A stretch of DNA of 64,000 nucleotides from Rhabditophanes sp. KR3021 (taxonomy: Eukaryota > Nematoda > Chromadorea > Rhabditida > Alloionematidae), in the NCBI GenBank assembly GCA_963281155.1, contig CAUJLY010000001.1:4464001-4528000 (forward strand), written 5' to 3'. Shown here piece after piece: positions 58,506-64,000 of this stretch. A program made the position numbers and the translations under genes. The notes beneath the pieces were generated by a model. It was not told the origin of the DNA and did not search any database. It worked only from the letters and a program-made list of their open reading frames with translations. The stretch's first letter is position 1; each line of letters opens with the position of its first letter.

Positions 58506-59897
58506 CTAATGAAGCATAAATTCCGTTATTGGCGATGGTGGATGACAATGTTTTTTACGTCTAATTACTCTCATTTGAAATATTAGATGCAATTGTGTTT
58601 TTTTGTAGCCATAATAAAACAATGAATCTAAGGCTAAAATAATTTCCCCATATTTTTGTGCCCCAATCGTATGCCCATATTTATGTTGCAAATGTTCTAA
58701 CAAAATATCGGAGTACATATTTTTGAACGTCTCTAACACTTTAAGCCCTTCATCCGACATTCCCGATAATGTTGCTGAACAGAATATAATTGCTTTTAAT
58801 AAACAATATTCTTCATTTGATAAGCCTAATTTAAAAATTGGTTTCACCGAGTTGACATAAGTATCAATCTCCAATTGAGCTGGCGATTGATGAATTTTAA
58901 TAGGAGACATGCCGTCCGGAAATACTACGTAATCTTCGTTAGCCAAGTACGAGTAAAATGCATTCATTGCCGTAATCAAGGGTGGATTAATGTGTTTGAC
59001 TAATTTCATCTGATCATCAATTGATAAATCTTTCCAAATGGCAATGTTTTGCCATAATCAATTAATAAGATTATGTCAAACAAGTTCCAATTTTTATGAG
59101 GGCGTCGTTGCTTTGTACGACACATATCTTCCTTTAGATCTCCGGCCAATGGGTTTATTTTGAATGGCTCTAACATCGGTTGGGGCCAATTCAATGCTTT
59201 GTTATACATATTAGTTCTGCCTAATTCTGATTGCTTCATAAAGATTGAATACACATCCAAATGAAAAAATTCTCTTCCCTCAAACGTACTTTCTCTCATT
59301 TGTTTATATTTGAATTCCAAATAAAGTAAGCTTCCAATCGTGGTCTCCCTTTGACTTTTTTGTCCTAATATTAAATGAGGAAACACTTTGGCATTGCAAG
59401 GTCCGTGGTTTTTAATTAAAGCAAGCTCTTTGTTCTGTGATTCTTCTTCCAATTTGATTGCCTCTATTTGTCTTTTTCTATGATTTTTTACATTTTCTAC
59501 TAGCACCTGTGGCATGTCTTGTGGAAGTTGAATTGCTAAAGATATAAATAAATGTATAGAAGAAATTTACTACGTCATACCTTCGGGGTTCATTTTCATT
59601 GCCAAGCATCTTTCAAAACGACATTTTTTGCATTTTTTAATAGCATTTCCTTCGACTGGGCAGTTTCCGCCAGATTTGCAAATGTATTCTTTTCCAGATA
59701 ATAAAGTTCGTCTAAAAAATGTTTTGCTAGAAGTAATTGAATAATTTTATTAATAACAAATCATTAAGGTCTTACCATCCATTACACGACGGTATATCAT
59801 AGTGTATACAATTTGTCGGATTATTGCAGACTTCGCAGAACGTCGGCGGATTATTACGAGAAGCTGTGCCTTGATTTGATGTACTTTGGACGTTCAT
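58506..59897 (-). CDS. Nuclear hormone receptor, nematode type, with apparent frameshift
   Basis: Exons 59897-59776, 59726-59581 and 59535-58506. The DNA-binding domain has both zinc fingers: CEVC...C...CNGCKTFFRR (P-box) and YICKSGGNC...CKKCRFERCL. Exon 2 is fixed by the P-box: the nearer AG would give a stop. The ligand-binding domain starts in one frame (NLFDIILLIDYGK) and continues one base out of frame as IAIWKDLSIDDQMKLVKHI, a canonical helix 3-4 signature, then LGLSNEEYCLLKAI. The break lies in an A-run near 59050 and needs one extra base. About 433 residues if corrected. Pseudogene, assembly error or real shift cannot be told apart here. Confidence 0.82.
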
Positions 59898-62366
59898 CAC
59901 TTGTTCCCTTTGTTATTATGATAGTTTGGATTGAGTATTTAAACTATATTTTCTAAAAGTATATTTGTTAAAATTGGAATAATTGTCAAGAAGTGCATAT
60001 TTTAAGTATTTCAAAATACGGGCTGTAGATTATGATCGAAACGATTAAAGTTGGAATGAATTTGTTACATCGCAAAAACTTTAAAGTAAGTTATCCGTAA
60101 GTATGTGTTTAAAAGGACTTGTGTTATCAATATGTTAATGTTACAACACTGAAATTAGTACACGTGATAAATTGTCACAATCTGTCAAAAATCAATAGAT
60201 TCTTTTATCAAAAAATGCTTCACATATATTAAATAAGCAAATGCAATAGTGTAATTTTATTACTAATTAAGAAAATTTGATTTTACCGAAGAGGAATTTA
60301 ACCGATAATTCCACAAAATTTTGTGAGCATATGAATAAAATAATCTAAATACTAACTATTTTAAATAAAGCTTTTTATATGTTATGCTCTATGACAACAG
60401 GAAATATATGTAATTAAACATTTTCATATAGCAACTATTTATCTTTCGTTATCAATTAATAACCGCTGAACTTTGGTGACTTTACGTGGTCTTTATCAAA
60501 TATATCTATAGTTAGTAAAATAATTAGTAATGATAAATAGCAAAATTGAAAAATGCGTTTTAATCAAAATAATGTGATTCAAGTTGATCATTCAAAGGTT
60601 ACCAATCATATTATTAAATGAGTACAAAATACACCATAATTTGTATTAAAATGGTAACATAATTATAGTTCATAAAATTGTGTGTTTGGTATAGTTAGAC
60701 ATATTTTTTCACACAAACAAAATGGTGTTTTAATTTAGCAAACAAATTTTCAACGATATCAAAGATTGAGTTGAGCGATAATAGTGGGTAATATGCATTA
60801 AGGATATAATTACTCCTAAAGTCATTAAAAGCTGAAATTTACTTTTTACAAAAGTTTCAAATTGCACGATTATTTGTATAAAATGAGCGAAGCAAAGTAT
60901 GATCCTTGTTTATTTATATATCAAATATCTGAACGAGATGTTTATATGGGTGGACTATTTGTTAAATTACGTGTTTTGAGCATCATAAAAACTATTTATC
61001 CAAGTAATAGATAGATTGAAAGGTTCTAAAAATACATATTTGAGGAACTTCCCATTACTAAAAATGATTTGTTATAATTGCATGTCTTTAACAATTTGAT
61101 TACATTTTGTTTTTCTAAATAACAATTTAATTATCATTCCCCACTTATTGAGCTTCACGCTCAAATACATATATTCATATAAAAAATAACTTTACAGAAA
61201 ATAAAGTTTATATATTTTAACTCATCGACTAATTTTCTAATCCTGTTGAATGAATCAAAGGTCTGTAAAATTATTCCTCCATTTGCAAAATGAGTCATCA
61301 TTGTTTAATCTAAACAATTACGCCTAAACAGCTTAAATCTTAATCTACATACTTTGGTTGCTTTTGAATATGATCAAAAATAAATACAATTTAGGACCAC
61401 ATCTCGAAAGTATTTCTTATTTATTAATTCACAATTTAGTAAAAATGATATGTGACTCTAGGTTGTAAAGACTAATCTAAGGATATTTTTACATAAGTAT
61501 CATTTAATTATAAAAGAGAATATTTAATTTAAAACAATTTAGCAAATTACATGTACTCCTTACATATCAACAGAAAAGGATTATTTTATATATCCAAATC
61601 GAACAAATATATTATTTTCGTAATGTTTGAAAAGATGAGAATTTATGAAGATTATTTAGAAAGCATAGAATAACATATTAACATAGATTCTGATATTGCA
61701 TCATAATTGATAAGGATAAAAGAGTTATTCTTAGAGATCAAATTTGATATTTGTTATCAAAATTTTCCGGAACTATTAAAAAAATTATGGACATACTTAG
61801 TCCGGTTGTTTTATTACAAATACGTGTAATTTTAAACTTTATCAAAAAAATTGGAAGTTCAAATTTATATCTTTTAAAATAAATTTGCACACAGTCTAAA
61901 AGTATGATGTGTTCTGTGCATTGATGTGTAGGTGAAGCGAATAATGCATAGACATCAAAAAGACAATGTTTGCTAATAGTACAAATAATGGAGGTTGAAC
62001 AAAATAGATACATTCTAAGTATAAATAGAAGTGTAATTATACAGAATTATATATTACTAAATTACGTTATTATTTATCAACATATTTGGTCGTATGTTGG
62101 TATTTTGAATAATAGCAAGATCATAAACCATGTAAACTGAATTGAGGGAATATAAAAAAGTGGAATAAAAATGTGTTGCTAAGCCATCTAAATATGTAAA
62201 TTGCGCAACAACTATATAGATTTTTAATTAATTGTAAAACAGTTTTTATTTAAAAAATGTATTACTCATGTAAAATTATTTAAGGCCATTTATATTTTTA
62301 AAATAAACGATGCTTTGAATTACGATGATCGTTTAATTTTGAAATAGGTCGTTTGTTTGAGGTTCC
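59898..62366. other. Large AT-rich intergenic region, no gene seen
   Basis: About 2.4 kb of very AT-rich DNA with no supported coding frame; a 91-codon minus frame at 61738-62013 is not convincing. Presumably contains the nuclear receptor promoter. I recognise no tRNA or repeat array. Confidence 0.55.
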
Positions 62367-63190
62367 TTACTGACGGAGGGTTTTGTAAGTTTGATCAACA
62401 TTTGATGCAAGTGAAGAACGACATAGAGTACAAACAGCAGGTTGACTTGGGATATAGCAAATGGGAGATGGCGTTTTGTCCTTAGTTGAAGACTTTTTAC
62501 TTTTACTTTTTGGAGTATCTTTTCCTGATCATGCAAGTTGAAATTTGTTAAAAGAAAGTTAGTCTGTGTTCCTCATGGTCAATTCTTTTTCTTGAGCAAG
62601 ATCTTTGTACCGGAGCGTTACATTTTTCAATTTCTCTACTTTGTCTATCTTTAACTCTACGTGCAAATTCATAATTTGCTGAATTTTGTTTTTTGATGTT
62701 TTTCATTTCATATGTGATGTCAGTAACATTATATCCAGAATCCTCATCGTATTTTAGGTAACTAGGTTGAGTTATTTTCCTATTATTGTTAAGGGGAGTT
62801 TCTATTTGATATCTTGATTTAGGGGTTTTCATGCCGATTGGCCATACTTTTTTTTGAAACTTGCACTTCTTTTCAAAAGCTGTAAAGATTTAACAAAATC
62901 GGTTTTAACAGTTTGGTAGCCCTTGAAATACTGATTCTAATGCCATAAAGACATACCATCAAGTACATGCAGTAGCCGGACATGGAGGCCATCTATGTAG
63001 TCAATTTTTGACCAAATAAAATACTTTTTTGTAAAATATTTATAAGTGTCAAAATAGGTTTGCATTAATAAAACTCTTATGTATAAAGAGAGAGGTTCAT
63101 TTGAGTAAGGATAAACCACCTGCAAGGCAATGATAAAAAAGAAGTCTCGAAAAAGTGTATTCCTATTCTGGTCTTCGTAATTAAGAAAGA
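62367..63190 (-). CDS. Unrecognised gene, exon joins partly unclear
   Basis: Going 5' to 3': a block (63190-62958) with LNYEDQNRNTLFRDFF and YPYSNEPLSLYIRVLL ending HVLD; a GTATGT...TTACAG intron; then AFEKKCKFQKKVWPIGM and a basic, Asn/Lys/Arg-rich block (YEMKNIKKQNSANYEFARR, RSCSRKRIDHEEHR). The last coding block reads PSPICYIPSQPAVCTLCRSS to a TAA at 62367-62369, preceded by acceptor GATCAG, but no GT donor lies between the two blocks in a suitable phase. The CxLC motif near the end might bind zinc. The 5' exon is not found. No family recognised. Confidence 0.45.
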
Positions 63191-63599
63191 AAACACATAG
63201 GTTGATTGTATTATGTTAAGATGTACAATGATACAAATTGTTATTGCTTAAATTACTTATTTACGCTTTCTTTAGCGGTATTTCATTATGTTGTCTTTAT
63301 CTAGTTAATTATTAATCCGCTTATTCATTATAGATGTAGCATTATGTCATAAAGAAAGGAGCCTCCTAAACATGTGGTTAGATATAGACTCCAAGTTATT
63401 CTAGCACATCAGGAAAAAGCTTTATGAATCATGCATGACTCTTTTACAAATGTAATTTTATATATTGTACTATGGTTCAGCATAGTTGTCTTGCCACAGA
63501 TGAGGATGAGAACTTTGGAAAAACGTTACTTCTCTTTTTTGTATCATTTTAACAATTTTGAACAACCGATTTGTATTCAGATTTATTTATTAAGGCAAA
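63191..63599. other. Intergenic, divergent spacer
   Basis: Between the unrecognised minus gene and CWC21/SRRM2. No supported coding sequence, though the 5' exon of the minus gene may lie here. Confidence 0.4.
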
Positions 63600-64000
63600 A
63601 TGTACAACGGAATTGGTTTGCAAACTGCCCGTGGAACTGGGACCTCCGGATATATCCAAACTAATTTGGCTGGTGCAAAGTTTGCAAAGGCATGTCTTAT
63701 TATTAGAAGTATAATTAATCATTTATAGAAACCAGAAGAAGATAATTTAGAAAATGATATTGCCAAGTCAGAGTTTGAAATCAATCGTGAGCCGAATGTG
63801 GAATTATTAATGCATGAACGAAAACGCCAGATTGAAATTCGTTGTTTAGAATTAGAGGATAAATTGGAAGACGAAGAAATAAACGAAGTGGAAATAATGA
63901 CGCAAGTATCGGAATTAAGAGCTAAATTATTAAAAGAATTTGAGAAGGGAAGTTTGGACTTTGATGGACAATTAAATTTAAGCAGCTCACATGTTCGCCA
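63600..64000 (+). CDS. CWC21/SRRM2-type splicing factor, 5' part (continues past the window)
   Basis: Exon 1 63600-63689 begins [20 protein letters not shown], the highly conserved start of Cwc21/SRRM2, which contacts the spliceosome core near Prp8. An intron with a GC donor (AAAG|GCATGT) ends TTATAG at 63728. Exon 2 encodes [34 protein letters not shown] and RAKLLKEF, the cwf21 domain (DHERKRRVELRCLELEE in human). The reading frame is open at the window edge, so the C-terminal length and any RS-rich tail are unknown. Confidence 0.92.

Noticed and set aside
59715..59722. Nearer AG acceptor (TTTTTTAG) for nuclear receptor exon 2
   Set aside because: It would create a TGA at the P-box; the AG 15 nt upstream gives the canonical CNGCKTFFRR.
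61738..62013. 91-codon minus frame in the large spacer
   Set aside because: Composition of random AT-rich DNA; no family.

Overview
The window is a gene-dense, AT-rich stretch of a metazoan nuclear genome, most likely a nematode. The reasons are the many 30-60 nt introns, often with TTTTAG or TTTCAG acceptors; a ShKT domain on a phosphatase-like ectoprotein; a secreted class-3 lipase, a thaumatin-like protein, a CHK-type choline-kinase-like protein and a two-domain animal haem peroxidase of the kinds nematodes carry; and a divergent nuclear hormone receptor with a CNGCKTFFRR P-box. No species can be named. There is no bacterial operon structure, no CRISPR array, and I recognised no tRNA or rRNA. 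Exon structures were built by hand from splice sites, reading frame and family alignment; most close exactly in phase.

Layout. 1.7-3.3 kb: two tandem paralogous small secreted or GPI-type proteins, then a four-helix membrane protein. 5.8-8.6 kb: a secreted lipase, convergent with a catalytically dead histidine-phosphatase-like ectoprotein. 8.9-13.6 kb: lysyl-tRNA synthetase and the U5 snRNP WD40 protein. 13.8-18.6 kb: cytosolic aspartate aminotransferase. 19.5-24.7 kb: condensin SMC4. 25.2-32.5 kb: a secreted orphan, a TMBIM/Lifeguard protein, an RluA-type pseudouridine synthase relative, a SAP30BP/HCNGP-like protein and a TCP11 protein. 35.2-38.7 kb: serine palmitoyltransferase subunit 2. 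40.3-47.9 kb: an Old Yellow Enzyme relative, a thaumatin, a CHK kinase, 5-formyl-THF cyclo-ligase and a carboxylesterase remnant. 48.3-53.5 kb: a 1481-residue double peroxidase. 53.7-58.1 kb: glycogen phosphorylase (842 aa). 58.5-59.9 kb: a nuclear receptor with a frameshift. 62.4-64.0 kb: an unrecognised gene and the start of CWC21/SRRM2.

The most unusual feature is inside introns. Seven introns plus one further large one, all in minus-strand genes (aspartate aminotransferase twice, SMC4, TMBIM, serine palmitoyltransferase twice, glycogen phosphorylase twice), hold coding-like sequence on the opposite strand, some with its own short introns. Two copies (aspartate aminotransferase and serine palmitoyltransferase) are clear paralogues; a third and fourth look like the same GIY-YIG-nuclease-like family. 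In three of these introns the shared sequence runs up to the exact host splice donor, which suggests a mobile or introner-like element rather than chance nesting. Other points of interest are several pseudo-enzymes (phosphatase, N-terminal peroxidase domain, OYE, pseudouridine synthase) and introns whose best-fitting 3' sites are not AG.

The genes share no single pathway; this is an ordinary mixed chromosomal segment of housekeeping genes with lineage-specific secreted proteins.
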